This document shows, in pieces, positions 1-6,526 of a stretch of DNA of 6,760 nt. The notes beneath the pieces are model-generated. The model ran no database searches and had not been told where the DNA came from. It worked only from the letters and a program-made list of their open reading frames with translations. The translations under genes were made by a program, and so were the position numbers. The first letter of the stretch is position 1; every line of letters starts with the position of its first letter. This DNA comes from RGUW01 sp040399325 (GTDB lineage Bacteria > Cyanobacteriota > Cyanobacteriia > PCC-6307 > Cyanobiaceae). The stretch spans positions 1 to 6,760 of the forward strand of contig JBBASJ010000078.1 of the NCBI GenBank assembly GCA_040399325.1. The letters run 5' to 3'.

Positions 1-2171
1 TTGGTCTTTCTGGTTCTCTTGAATTTCAGCATGATGTTCTCTTGGAACAGGGACAGATTATTCTTTCTGGCGCCAGGTTGTTTGAGATTCCCATCGCCGG
101 TAGCCTTGCCTACGACTCTGCCGGCTTTCGCAGCGCACTTAGCATCGACACGGCCCGTCCAGGTTCGATCGACCTGGGCGGGCTTCAGTTGACGCCCAGG
201 AGTGGCAGGCTGGGTTTGAATTATTTCAAGAATCCGCAAGGAGTCTGGGGTGGTGACATCAAGCTTTCTGGTGTCTTTGATCTTGGTCTGGCGGGGCTCC
301 AGGTGAGTTTTCGTGGTGATGTTGAACTGAGCCTTGACCCATCAGCATCGCCATCCCTCAAGTCGGCAAGTCTGACGCTGGCATCCGATGTTGACCTCGC
401 GATTGGTGGATTCAACCTGCGCCTGCTTTCCAATGACCCCGTGGCTCCCACCAAACTGTCGCTGGTGAACAGCAATGGCGCCCTGGTGCCATCGCTGTCG
501 GGCAAGGTGGCGTTCAGCGATCTCGCCGGTCTGCAGCTCACCGTTCCCGAAGGCGGGATCAGCTACGGAGCCAACGGCTGGGCCTTCAATGATGTCCAGC
601 TCGATCTGGGCCAGAATCTCGACCTGGGTCCGGTGCGGTTGGGCAGCCAGGCCTCGGCTCACTACCAGAACGGCAAGGTCACGCTGAACCCTGACCTCTC
701 GGTCAACTTCGACACCTTTGCCCTGGGGCTCAAGCCGATCGGGCAGTTGGTCAATGATGTGGTGACGCCGATTACGGCACCGATCGTCAAGGTGTTCACC
801 ACCAACATCGACCTGGGTTCGGTTGCTGAGGTGCGCGATGCGATGGCCATCCTCAAGTCAAAAACCGACATCGATCTCGCTTCAGCCTGGAGCGGGCTGG
901 TCGGTTTTCTGGAAGACGTTCCGGGCAATCCCTACAAAGACAACGTGCTCAGCGCTGGGGAGCTGCTGGATTTTGTGAGCTACCGCGCTTTTGATTTTGT
1001 CCAGAAGAATCCAGGTATTGCCAACACAGCCTTCAAAGCCGTGTTCAACACCGATCTGCCCAGCTGGCTGCTAGAGCTGCCGCAGGGTATCAACTATGCC
1101 GATCTTTCGATGTCGGCCACAGTGGCCCGCCTTGATGCGATCAACAAACTTGCGGCATCCCTGCTCGAGCCAGTCACACAGGACAACCGATGGGTTTCAG
1201 TTCCCATGGCCATTGAGTTGGCTGCCAACAGCATCAACCCGAACCTCAGCGGTGACGACGCATCACGGCAGGCTCTGGAAGCACAACTGCGTCAGTTGTC
1301 TGGTGGACTGCAAAAGCTCGAACAGCTCAGCCAGAACCAGGCTCCTGCGGCCGTGCGTGAGGTCAAGACCTTGCCGCTCAAGTTCGGCTATGGCTTCTCG
1401 GTGCCCTTGTATGACGACACTGTTAACACCCTTCTCAAGCTGATCGGGAACAAACCATTCGATGTCGTGCGTGGTGACTTTTCACTCAGCAGTGGAGTCG
1501 AGCTCAACCTTGCTTTGCCCTTGGCTGAATTGGCTACGGCCTTTCCACCTGCTTATGCGGTACTCAAGGCCATCGACGCCAGATTTGATCTGCGCACCGG
1601 CCTGGGGGCCCAACTGGCGTTGTCGTTGGGTCTCAGCTCGTCGGCCCCAAGCCTGTTGGCAATCGGCAAGGAGATCGGCGGCAACTTCAACCAAACTCCT
1701 GCCGCTCTGTTGAAGCTCTTCTCTGGCCGTGATCCGGTGACCGGCAGTGCCCTGGGTCTGTATGTGGGGCAGACACCCGGAACCCCCATGCTGCAGTTAT
1801 CTCCCTATGTGCAAGCCGGTCTTGGGGGTGGCAGGTTTGGTGTCGATGGCTTGGCCTATGGCCGTGTTGACGGAACCATCAAGGTGGATCTCACGAGCCC
1901 CGATGGCAGCAACCGCGCCTATCTCAGTGATGTGGTGACCGGTCTGGCGAGCCTGCCTGGCATCAAGGCCACCGGCAGCCTTGATGGCACCGTGGGGTTA
2001 AAGGTTGACACGCTGGTGGGTGGCCTTGAACCGAAGGTGACCTTCCCCATTGTCAAGGACGCCACCTTGTTCAACACTGCCCCTCAACCGCAGACGTTGT
2101 TGGCGGCAGTGCCGGATCTCCAGCATGCAGCGTTCGGGATCAACAATCCAGGTTCTGAACTCTTCGCTTGA
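1..2171 (+). CDS. 5'-truncated large beta-rich repeat protein of unknown function
   Basis: The reading frame is open from position 3 to the TGA at 2169-2171, giving 722 visible residues, so the gene starts before the window; the ATG-less entry frame and the lack of any signal peptide or start context support this. I do not recognise the family. The first ~230 residues are rich in alternating hydrophobic and Gly/Asn/Asp positions, as in beta-solenoid or surface proteins. A short motif L-(G/A)-G-L-Q-(L/V)-(T/S) recurs at nt 174-194, 288-308 and 522-542; the first and third copies each lead into a similar stretch containing G, a W and an acidic/hydrophobic strand (W at about nt 246 and 579), suggesting diverged tandem units. 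The middle (nt ~780-1450) looks more helical and polar, and the end returns to beta-like sequence. I see no RTX nonapeptides, LPXTG or outer-membrane anchor at the C-terminus. GC is lower than in the operon next door. A secreted or cell-surface protein is a guess only. Confidence 0.8.
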   Translation, partial: GLSGSLEFQHDVLLEQGQIILSGARLFEIPIAGSLAYDSAGFRSALSIDTARPGSIDLGGLQLTPRSGRLGLNYFKNPQGVWGGDIKLSGVFDLGLAGLQVSFRGDVELSLDPSASPSLKSASLTLASDVDLAIGGFNLRLLSNDPVAPTKLSLVNSNGALVPSLSGKVAFSDLAGLQLTVPEGGISYGANGWAFNDVQLDLGQNLDLGPVRLGSQASAHYQNGKVTLNPDLSVNFDTFALGLKPIGQLVNDVVTPITAPIVKVFTTNIDLGSVAEVRDAMAILKSKTDIDLASAWSGLVGFLEDVPGNPYKDNVLSAGELLDFVSYRAFDFVQKNPGIANTAFKAVFNTDLPSWLLELPQGINYADLSMSATVARLDAINKLAASLLEPVTQDNRWVSVPMAIELAANSINPNLSGDDASRQALEAQLRQLSGGLQKLEQLSQNQAPAAVREVKTLPLKFGYGFSVPLYDDTVNTLLKLIGNKPFDVVRGDFSLSSGVELNLALPLAELATAFPPAYAVLKAIDARFDLRTGLGAQLALSLGLSSSAPSLLAIGKEIGGNFNQTPAALLKLFSGRDPVTGSALGLYVGQTPGTPMLQLSPYVQAGLGGGRFGVDGLAYGRVDGTIKVDLTSPDGSNRAYLSDVVTGLASLPGIKATGSLDGTVGLKVDTLVGGLEPKVTFPIVKDATLFNTAPQPQTLLAAVPDLQHAAFGINNPGSELFA

Positions 2172-2203
2172 AGGCCACAACTTGATGTTGCCTTGTTGTT
2201 TGA
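2172..2203. other. Short convergent intergenic gap; weak terminator-like hairpin
   Basis: This is the 32-bp gap between the stop of the repeat protein (+) and the stop of plsY (-). CAAC (2178-2181) can pair with GTTG (2187-2190) around a 5-nt loop, and a T-rich stretch follows on the + strand (2193-2201). The stem is only 4 bp, so a factor-independent terminator for the + strand gene is possible but weak. Nothing comparable is seen for the - strand operon. Confidence 0.25.
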
Positions 2204-2851
2204 TCAGTTGCCTTGCTTCTTAGTGCCTGTTCCGATCGTTGGCTCGTTGCCCTTCAGCAACCGCTGAATGTTGGTTTTGTGCCGCACAATCACCAGCACG
2301 CTGGTGAGCAGCGCCAGGATCAGGTAAGGCCAGCGCAGCCCCATGCCGTTGCTGCTGAACCAGCCGAGCATCAGCAGCGGCAGGCTCAGGGCCGCCGCGA
2401 TGCTCGAGAGCGACACGATGCGGCTGACGCTCAGCACCGTGAGAAACACGCCAAAGCAAGCCAGGCCGACGGGGGTGGCCAGGCCCAGCAGCATGCCGAG
2501 CCCGGTGGCGACCGCCTTGCCGCCTTTGCCGCCCAGCCACAGCGGAAAGCTGTGGCCCGCCAGGGCCGCCAGGCCGCAGGCCACCACCACGCTGTCGACC
2601 TGCCAGCCCTGGGCGTGCAGTGCCACCTGGGCCAGCTGCACCGCGGCGGTGCCTTTGAGTACGTCGATTGCAAACACCGCCAGGGCCGGGCCCTTGCCCA
2701 GCACCCGCAGCACGTTGGTGGCGCCGGTGGAGCCCGAACCGTGCTGGCGGATGTCGAGGTTCTGCAGCCAGCGGCCCGCCAGGTAGCCGCTGGGAATGCT
2801 GCCCAGCAGGTAGCCGGCCAGCAGCAGCAGCGCGATCAATCCAGGAGTCAT
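2204..2851 (-). CDS. plsY: Acyl-phosphate:glycerol-3-phosphate acyltransferase PlsY
   Basis: PlsY is an inner-membrane enzyme that transfers an acyl group from acyl-phosphate to glycerol-3-phosphate, giving lysophosphatidic acid, the entry step to phospholipids and glycolipids. The 215-residue product has the usual family length. The three family motifs are visible: GSIPSGYLAG at residues 17-26, GSGSTGATNVLR at 38-49 (usually GSGNxGATNxxR, so Asn is replaced by Ser), and AGHSFPLWLGGKGGKAVATG at 98-117. A D-x-L-K-G segment (63-67) and the C-terminal RHKTNIQRLLKGNE (190-203) are also typical. Hydrophobic segments fit a multi-pass protein. The start is the ATG at 2849-2851; a GTG immediately before it is an equally placed alternative. 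The longer frame from 2965 was rejected because it only overlaps DUF3086. It is the last gene of the operon, 10 nt after DUF3086, with no good Shine-Dalgarno site, so translation is probably coupled. Confidence 0.95.
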   Translation of the reverse strand: MTPGLIALLLLAGYLLGSIPSGYLAGRWLQNLDIRQHGSGSTGATNVLRVLGKGPALAVFAIDVLKGTAAVQLAQVALHAQGWQVDSVVVACGLAALAGHSFPLWLGGKGGKAVATGLGMLLGLATPVGLACFGVFLTVLSVSRIVSLSSIAAALSLPLLMLGWFSSNGMGLRWPYLILALLTSVLVIVRHKTNIQRLLKGNEPTIGTGTKKQGN

Positions 2852-2861
2852 CACTGAACGC

Positions 2862-3758
2862 TCAGTAGGGAGGAAGCTCGTCGACCAGTTCGCCGGGGCC
2901 GGCGGCAAAGGCCAGCCACAGCGGAAACTGCAGCACGGCGATCTCGACCGCCGCCACCCCCGCATCGATCACGATGAAGGGCAGCTCGCCGCGCTCTTCG
3001 AGGCGGTCGGCCCGCTCGATGAGGGCGTCGGCCCGCTCAAACAGCACGATGCCGCTGTTGGGCCCGAAGTCGTCGCGGCTCAGGCCCAGGCAGTCCTGCA
3101 GGCCGCGGCGCCATTCGCCCAGCCGTTCAGGCTCGCCCGCCAGCACCAGCGTCTGAAAGCGCTCGCCGTAGAGCTCGCTCAAGATGGCGACCGCAGCAGC
3201 AGCGGTGAGGGCATTGCGGCTGCGGCTGCCGGTGCTGTTCTGGGCGCCCCGGCCCCCCTGGTTCAAGAACCAGTCGGCCAGCAGCTCGGCGCTGCGGGGC
3301 TCGAGGCTGCGGCGCAGGCACCAGGGCTCGGCATAGAAGTCGGGCTGGCCGCCAAAGCTGGCCAGCCGCTCGCGCACCAGCTCGGCGTCGGCGGCAAACA
3401 ACCCAGCGGCCGCCGGTGGGGGCATGGCCGCGTTGTCGGCCGCTGCGGCAGCGGCCGCCTGGTCGAGGGGTGAGGGCTGCACCAGCACCTGCTGGGGCAC
3501 CAGCTCGATCTGCTCGGCGGCCACGGTGAGGTCCTGCAGGGCACCGACCAGATAGTCCTGGAAGCCCTTGAGCCGGCGGGCGATCTGATCCGACTGGCCG
3601 CTGAAGCTGGCCTTGAGCTCCTGGTTGATCTGCTCGCGCTGGGCCTCGAGCTGCACGATTTCGTCGAGCAGGGCCTGGCGCCGGGCGCGCAGCTCGCTCA
3701 GGGCCAGCTCGAGCAGCGGTTCGGAATCGGGCGGTGTGGGGGGCGGGGTCTCACTCAT
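2862..3758 (-). CDS. DUF3086 family protein (cyanobacterial, unknown function)
   Basis: The 298-residue product matches what I know of DUF3086, a cyanobacterial family without an assigned function. Residues 1-15 are Pro/Glu-rich. Residues 16-50 are a charged heptad-like helix, likely a coiled coil, followed by a second amphipathic stretch to about 85. An Ala/Pro-rich linker at 96-120 includes a run of seven Ala. The C-terminal region (about 121-298) is a globular alpha/beta domain, with WCLRRSLEPRSAELLADWF (146-164), the hydrophobic strands TLVLAG (203-208) and FIVIDAG (261-267), and an end at ELPPY. No signal peptide or clear membrane helix is seen, although 273-286 is hydrophobic. The ATG (3756-3758) overlaps the stop of DUF3119 as ATGA, so the two are translationally coupled. 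Its place between an MlaE-type permease and plsY suggests a link to lipid handling, which is inference. No catalytic motif was recognised. Confidence 0.85.
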   Translation of the reverse strand: MSETPPPTPPDSEPLLELALSELRARRQALLDEIVQLEAQREQINQELKASFSGQSDQIARRLKGFQDYLVGALQDLTVAAEQIELVPQQVLVQPSPLDQAAAAAAADNAAMPPPAAAGLFAADAELVRERLASFGGQPDFYAEPWCLRRSLEPRSAELLADWFLNQGGRGAQNSTGSRSRNALTAAAAVAILSELYGERFQTLVLAGEPERLGEWRRGLQDCLGLSRDDFGPNSGIVLFERADALIERADRLEERGELPFIVIDAGVAAVEIAVLQFPLWLAFAAGPGELVDELPPY

Positions 3759-4156
3759 GGCGCAGGGAGCTCGGGCAGGCGCCGCGCCAGCTGCTCGCGC
3801 AGGGCGGTGGCATCAAACAACACCGGCAGCAGGTGGATGCTCTGGCGTTCTCGGAAATAAAACAGCACCGGCAGGGCCGGCCAGAACAGTTTCCACCCCA
3901 GCCACTCGCTGTAGGCAAAGCGGCGCAGCAGGCTGCCCTGGCGCAGCACCAGCAGTGCATCGGCCGTGAAGCTGAGCCGCAGCAGCACGCTCTGCAGGGT
4001 CAGAAACAGGCCAAACAGGCTCACCACCAGCCCCAGCCACAGGGCCGGGCCCCAGAGCAGCTGCAGCGGCAGCACCGCCAGGCCCAGCAACACCACCCCC
4101 AGGGGCACCCAGAAGCGCGGGGCCAGCACCACGTCGTCGAGGGGTTGGGGGTCCAT
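3755..4156 (-). CDS. DUF3119 family small membrane protein, possibly PH-like
   Basis: This 133-residue protein fits the DUF3119 family, of unknown function. Residues about 14-35 and 37-58 are two hydrophobic segments separated by a short turn (a transmembrane hairpin). They are followed by a soluble part (59-125) with strand-like pieces LRLSFTADALLVLRQG (59-74), FAYSEWLGWKLFW (80-92) and VLFYFRERQSIHLLPVLF (97-114), ending in a helix. A TM hairpin followed by a small beta domain resembles bacterial PH-domain proteins (the YdbS/bPH type); that similarity is my inference from pattern, not from a search. The start is the ATG at 4154-4156, whose first base is shared with the TGA of the MlaE gene (TGATG junction); its own stop overlaps DUF3086 by 4 nt. 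The longer frame from 4459 is a shadow of the MlaE gene. It may be a membrane partner of the permease. Confidence 0.85.
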   Translation of the reverse strand: MDPQPLDDVVLAPRFWVPLGVVLLGLAVLPLQLLWGPALWLGLVVSLFGLFLTLQSVLLRLSFTADALLVLRQGSLLRRFAYSEWLGWKLFWPALPVLFYFRERQSIHLLPVLFDATALREQLARRLPELPAP

Positions 4157-4950
4157 CAGGCAAACATCAGCTTGGTGAGCAGGGCATCCATCAGGGCCAC
4201 GGTCACCAAAATCATCACCACTGCGCCGGTGGTGCTGCTGCCCACCTCCTTGGGGCCGCCCTTGGTGGTGAGCCCCCAGCCGCAGGCGATCACGGCGATC
4301 TGCAAGCCGAAGATCAACGCCTTGACGAGCATCGACGGCAGATCCGACGGCTCCATCCAGGTGCGCACCGAGTTCCAGAACACCGCCGGTGGAATGTTGT
4401 AGAGCACCGTGCTGCTCATCTGGCCGGACCAGATGCCCACCCAGAAGAACAGCAGGCACTGCACCGGCGCCATGATCACCATGGCCAGCACCCGCGGCAC
4501 CACCAGGTATTCGACCGGGTCGGTGCGCAGCATCGTGATCGCGTCGATCTGCTCGGTGACCTTCATGGTGCCCAGCTGGGCCGCGTAGGCCGTGGCCACC
4601 TTGCCGGTGATCAGTGTGGCCGTGAGGATCGGCGCGATCTCCCGCGCCAGGCCCAGGGCCAGCAGCCCGCCCACGGTGGCGCCGGCCCCCTGCTTGGTGA
4701 GCTCGGCAGCCACCTGAATGTTGAACACGGTGCCGGCGGCCAGGGCCGTGATCACCACGATCAGAAAGCTGGCCGGCCCGGCTTCGAGCAGCTCGGCCAT
4801 CAGGTCGTTGGTGTTGACCTTGCCCTTGGCCAGGGCGCTGAGGGCCTGGCCGCCGATCAGGCAGCTGGCGCCCAGCCGCTTCAGCCAGCGGGGTGAATGC
4901 CAGGGCCGCGGTTGCCGCTGGTGCAGGTCCCTGGGGGAGGGTGCGCTCAT
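4156..4950 (-). CDS. MlaE/TGD1-family ABC transporter permease (lipid transport)
   Basis: The 264-residue product is an MlaE (YrbE/TGD1) permease, the membrane subunit of ABC transporters that move phospholipids between bacterial membranes and, in chloroplasts, bring lipids in through TGD1-2-3. The family hallmark runs from LAREIAPILTA (101-111) through AAQLGTMKVTEQIDAI (123-138) to LVVPRVLA (149-156). Hydrophobic segments near 61-80, 91-112, 150-172, 205-224 and 243-262 fit the usual helix count and length. An amphipathic N-terminus (20-45) precedes them. The start is the ATG at 4948-4950, which overlaps the stop of the upstream symporter as ATGA; the frame stays open far upstream, but that part is out of frame with the symporter and has no family similarity. 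The MlaF-type ATPase and MlaD/TGD2 MCE subunit are not in the window, so they must be encoded elsewhere. Direction of transport cannot be read from sequence. Confidence 0.93.
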   Translation of the reverse strand: MSAPSPRDLHQRQPRPWHSPRWLKRLGASCLIGGQALSALAKGKVNTNDLMAELLEAGPASFLIVVITALAAGTVFNIQVAAELTKQGAGATVGGLLALGLAREIAPILTATLITGKVATAYAAQLGTMKVTEQIDAITMLRTDPVEYLVVPRVLAMVIMAPVQCLLFFWVGIWSGQMSSTVLYNIPPAVFWNSVRTWMEPSDLPSMLVKALIFGLQIAVIACGWGLTTKGGPKEVGSSTTGAVVMILVTVALMDALLTKLMFA

Positions 4951-6344
4951 GGCTGCTGTGGCAGGCGGTGGAGGTGAAGTCCTTTCTCGGGCCAGCGTCG
5001 CATCACCACCAGGCCCAGCACGATCAACACCGCCGGAATCACACCCATGCAGAGGCGAATGGCCTGCAGGGCACTGGCTGGCTGGGCGCTGGCCGCCAGG
5101 GCCTCGTTGTAGCCGCTGGCGCTGAGCACCACCCCCAGCAGGGCGATCACGGCGCTGATGCACACCTTCTGGGCCAGCACCATCCAGGCGCTGTATTGGC
5201 CGGCCGGTTTTTCGGGGTCGGCATCGATCGCATCGGGCAGCAGCGACCAGGGGATCAGGTAGGCCGTCGAGGCACCCGCGCCGGCCAGCACGATCGTGAA
5301 CACCAGCGCAGTCAGCTTGAACGCGTTGGCGCCTGAACCCAGCACCCCCAGCGACGGGTCGAGTGGCTGCAGCAGCATCACCAACAGGCAGCCGGCGGTC
5401 CACAGGCCGCCGCCCCAGCGCAGCGCCGTGATGCGCCCGGCCCGGTGGGCCACCGTGGTCCACAGCCACAGCCCCGCCAGGGAGCTGAGCAGAAAGGGCA
5501 GCAGGATCAGCTTGCTGAGGCCTTCGGGCACCTGCAGCACAACGGGCAGAAAGAACAGCGACACCGCCTGCATCAGCTGCAGGGCGCACCACAGCAGCAG
5601 GTACAGCCCCAGCACCATCAGAAAGCGCCCGTTGCGGCGCACCCGTTGCAGCAGTCGCCGCGTGGTGCCATGGCTGCTGTCGGGCCGCCGGCAGCGGCGC
5701 GCCAGCGGCAGCAGGCCCCAGCCGCACAGCAGCGCCGTGACCGCGATGATCAGCCCCGACACCAGCCCCACCGGCAGGTAGGTGCGTGGGTCGCCCAGGT
5801 TCTCGACCAGCACGCCCGCCAGCAGGGCGGCGGTGATCGTCGCCAGGATCGACCCGGTGAAGCGTGCGGTGTTGAGCCGGGTGCGCAGCCGCACCTCGCC
5901 GCTCAGCTCGGCTGCCAGGGCCGTGTAGGGCAGGTTGACACAGGTGTAGAGGCTGTTGGCGACCACCGAGATCGCCACAAAGATGCCGAAGCGCAGCCAG
6001 GGATCGCCCCACGGCGGCAGCCACCACATGGCCGCCATGGCCGCGCCCAGGGGCACGGCGCTCCACACAATCCAGGGCACCCGTGGCCCCCAGGGGTGGT
6101 GGGCGGTCTTGTCGCTCAGCCAGCCCACGATGGGGTCGTTGATGGCATCCCAGAGCCGGCCCACGCCGTAGGCCAGGCCCGCCAGCCAGGGCGGCAGGCC
6201 CGCCGCCACGTAGAAGCGCAGCAGGTAGAAGCCGATCAGGGCTGCCCCCATGCCAGTGCCCACATCGCCCAGGCCATAGGCCCACAGCAACCGTTGTCGG
6301 GCGGCGCCGCGCAGGTCGGCGGCGTCGAGAATCTCAGCGGCCAA
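4947..6344 (-). CDS. GPH-family (MelB-like, MFS_2) cation symporter
   Basis: This 465-residue, 12-helix protein belongs to the glycoside-pentoside-hexuronide:cation symporter family. The loop 2-3 signature is RLWDAINDPIVGWLSD (63-78), followed by WGPRVPWI (85-92); VNLPYTALAAELS (136-148) and LPDAIDADPE...AQKV (369-394) are also typical. Compared from memory with MelB, the cation-site aspartates D55/D59 correspond to D66/D70, R149 to R161 and K377 to K393. The sugar-site residues D19 and D124 appear replaced by Gly31 and Asn137, so the substrate is probably not melibiose. The start used is TTG at 6342-6344, since an in-frame stop lies just upstream and no in-frame ATG or GTG is close; a TTG at 6290 is an alternative. 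An ATG at 6367-6369 is one frame off (see findings). It is the first gene of the operon and its stop overlaps the MlaE start. A sugar or a lysolipid is possible. Confidence 0.88.
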   Translation of the reverse strand: MAAEILDAADLRGAARQRLLWAYGLGDVGTGMGAALIGFYLLRFYVAAGLPPWLAGLAYGVGRLWDAINDPIVGWLSDKTAHHPWGPRVPWIVWSAVPLGAAMAAMWWLPPWGDPWLRFGIFVAISVVANSLYTCVNLPYTALAAELSGEVRLRTRLNTARFTGSILATITAALLAGVLVENLGDPRTYLPVGLVSGLIIAVTALLCGWGLLPLARRCRRPDSSHGTTRRLLQRVRRNGRFLMVLGLYLLLWCALQLMQAVSLFFLPVVLQVPEGLSKLILLPFLLSSLAGLWLWTTVAHRAGRITALRWGGGLWTAGCLLVMLLQPLDPSLGVLGSGANAFKLTALVFTIVLAGAGASTAYLIPWSLLPDAIDADPEKPAGQYSAWMVLAQKVCISAVIALLGVVLSASGYNEALAASAQPASALQAIRLCMGVIPAVLIVLGLVVMRRWPEKGLHLHRLPQQP

Positions 6345-6434
6345 GGGGCTGCGTCCAAACGCAGGTCATAATGCTGCAGGTTCCGTGAGCAAGCCCTCCG
6401 GGATCAGGCACTGCAAGCGTTTTGCAGCCATGCC
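6345..6434. promoter_or_regulatory. Divergent intergenic region with shared AT-rich core
   Basis: These 90 bp separate the operon start (-) from tRNA-Gly (+) and should hold both promoters. The one AT-rich island is CATAAT at 6367-6372, a 5 of 6 match to the -10 consensus on the + strand, which would give the tRNA a leader of about 55 nt; no good -35 box lies before it. On the - strand, TATGAC (6365-6370) with TTGCTC (6387-6392) and a 16-bp spacer is a weak candidate for the operon. Both assignments are tentative. No clear Shine-Dalgarno site precedes the TTG start. Confidence 0.35.
6411..6427. repeat. Perfect 6-bp inverted repeat just before tRNA-Gly
   Basis: CTGCAA (6411-6416) and TTGCAG (6422-6427) are perfect inverted arms around the 5-nt spacer GCGTT, ending 7 bp before the tRNA. 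It could form a hairpin in the tRNA leader or serve as a binding site; chance is also possible for arms this short. Confidence 0.4.
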
Positions 6435-6504
<70 letters not shown>

Positions 6505-6505
<1 letters not shown>

Positions 6506-6526
6506 TTTTGATCTCATCTTGATGAG
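6505..6526 (+). terminator. Possible tRNA 3' processing/termination region
   Basis: A run of five T (6505-6509) directly follows the tRNA acceptor stem, and CTCAT (6513-6517) pairs with ATGAG (6522-6526) around the loop CTTG, a known stable tetraloop. No T-tract follows this hairpin, so it is not a classical intrinsic terminator; the T-run after the GC-rich acceptor stem could help termination instead. Weak call. Confidence 0.3.

Larger units (their letters stand above)
2204..6344 (-). other. Five-gene operon: GPH symporter, MlaE, DUF3119, DUF3086, plsY
   Basis: All five genes are on the - strand with no room for internal promoters or terminators between coding regions. Junctions are ATGA (4947-4950), TGATG (4154-4158), ATGA (3755-3758) and a 10-nt gap (2852-2861). 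Overlapping stop and start codons indicate translational coupling and roughly co-ordinated output. The order places a lipid permease and a lipid-synthesis enzyme in one transcript. Internal promoters within the coding regions cannot be excluded. Confidence 0.85.

Noticed and set aside
1..192. 63-codon frame starting at TTG 1 on the + strand
   Set aside because: It overlaps the longer frame that is open from position 3 and shares the repeat pattern; no independent evidence.
927..962. EF-hand-like loop in the repeat protein (N, D, L, S and E at fitting positions)
   Set aside because: Positions 3 and 6 lack the usual acidic/Gly residues, so a calcium site is not supported.
2213..2857. 214-codon frame on the + strand
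   Set aside because: Antisense shadow of plsY with Gln/Ala/His-rich composition.
2852..2965. N-terminal extension of plsY
   Set aside because: It overlaps the end of DUF3086 and adds Arg/Pro-rich sequence; the family N-terminus fits the ATG at 2851.
3734..4402. 222-codon frame on the + strand
   Set aside because: Antisense to DUF3119 and the MlaE gene; Gln/Pro-rich, no recognisable features.
4157..4459. N-terminal extension of DUF3119
   Set aside because: It lies wholly inside the MlaE gene; the TGATG junction gives the natural start at 4156.
4951..6285. Long - strand open frame continuing upstream of the MlaE gene
   Set aside because: It is a second frame of the symporter gene; the product is Pro/Arg/Ala-rich with no family likeness, while the MlaE homology begins at the ATG at 4950.
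5445..6371. 308-codon frame on the + strand
   Set aside because: Antisense shadow of the symporter; Gln/Pro/Arg-rich low-complexity product typical of GC-rich reverse frames.
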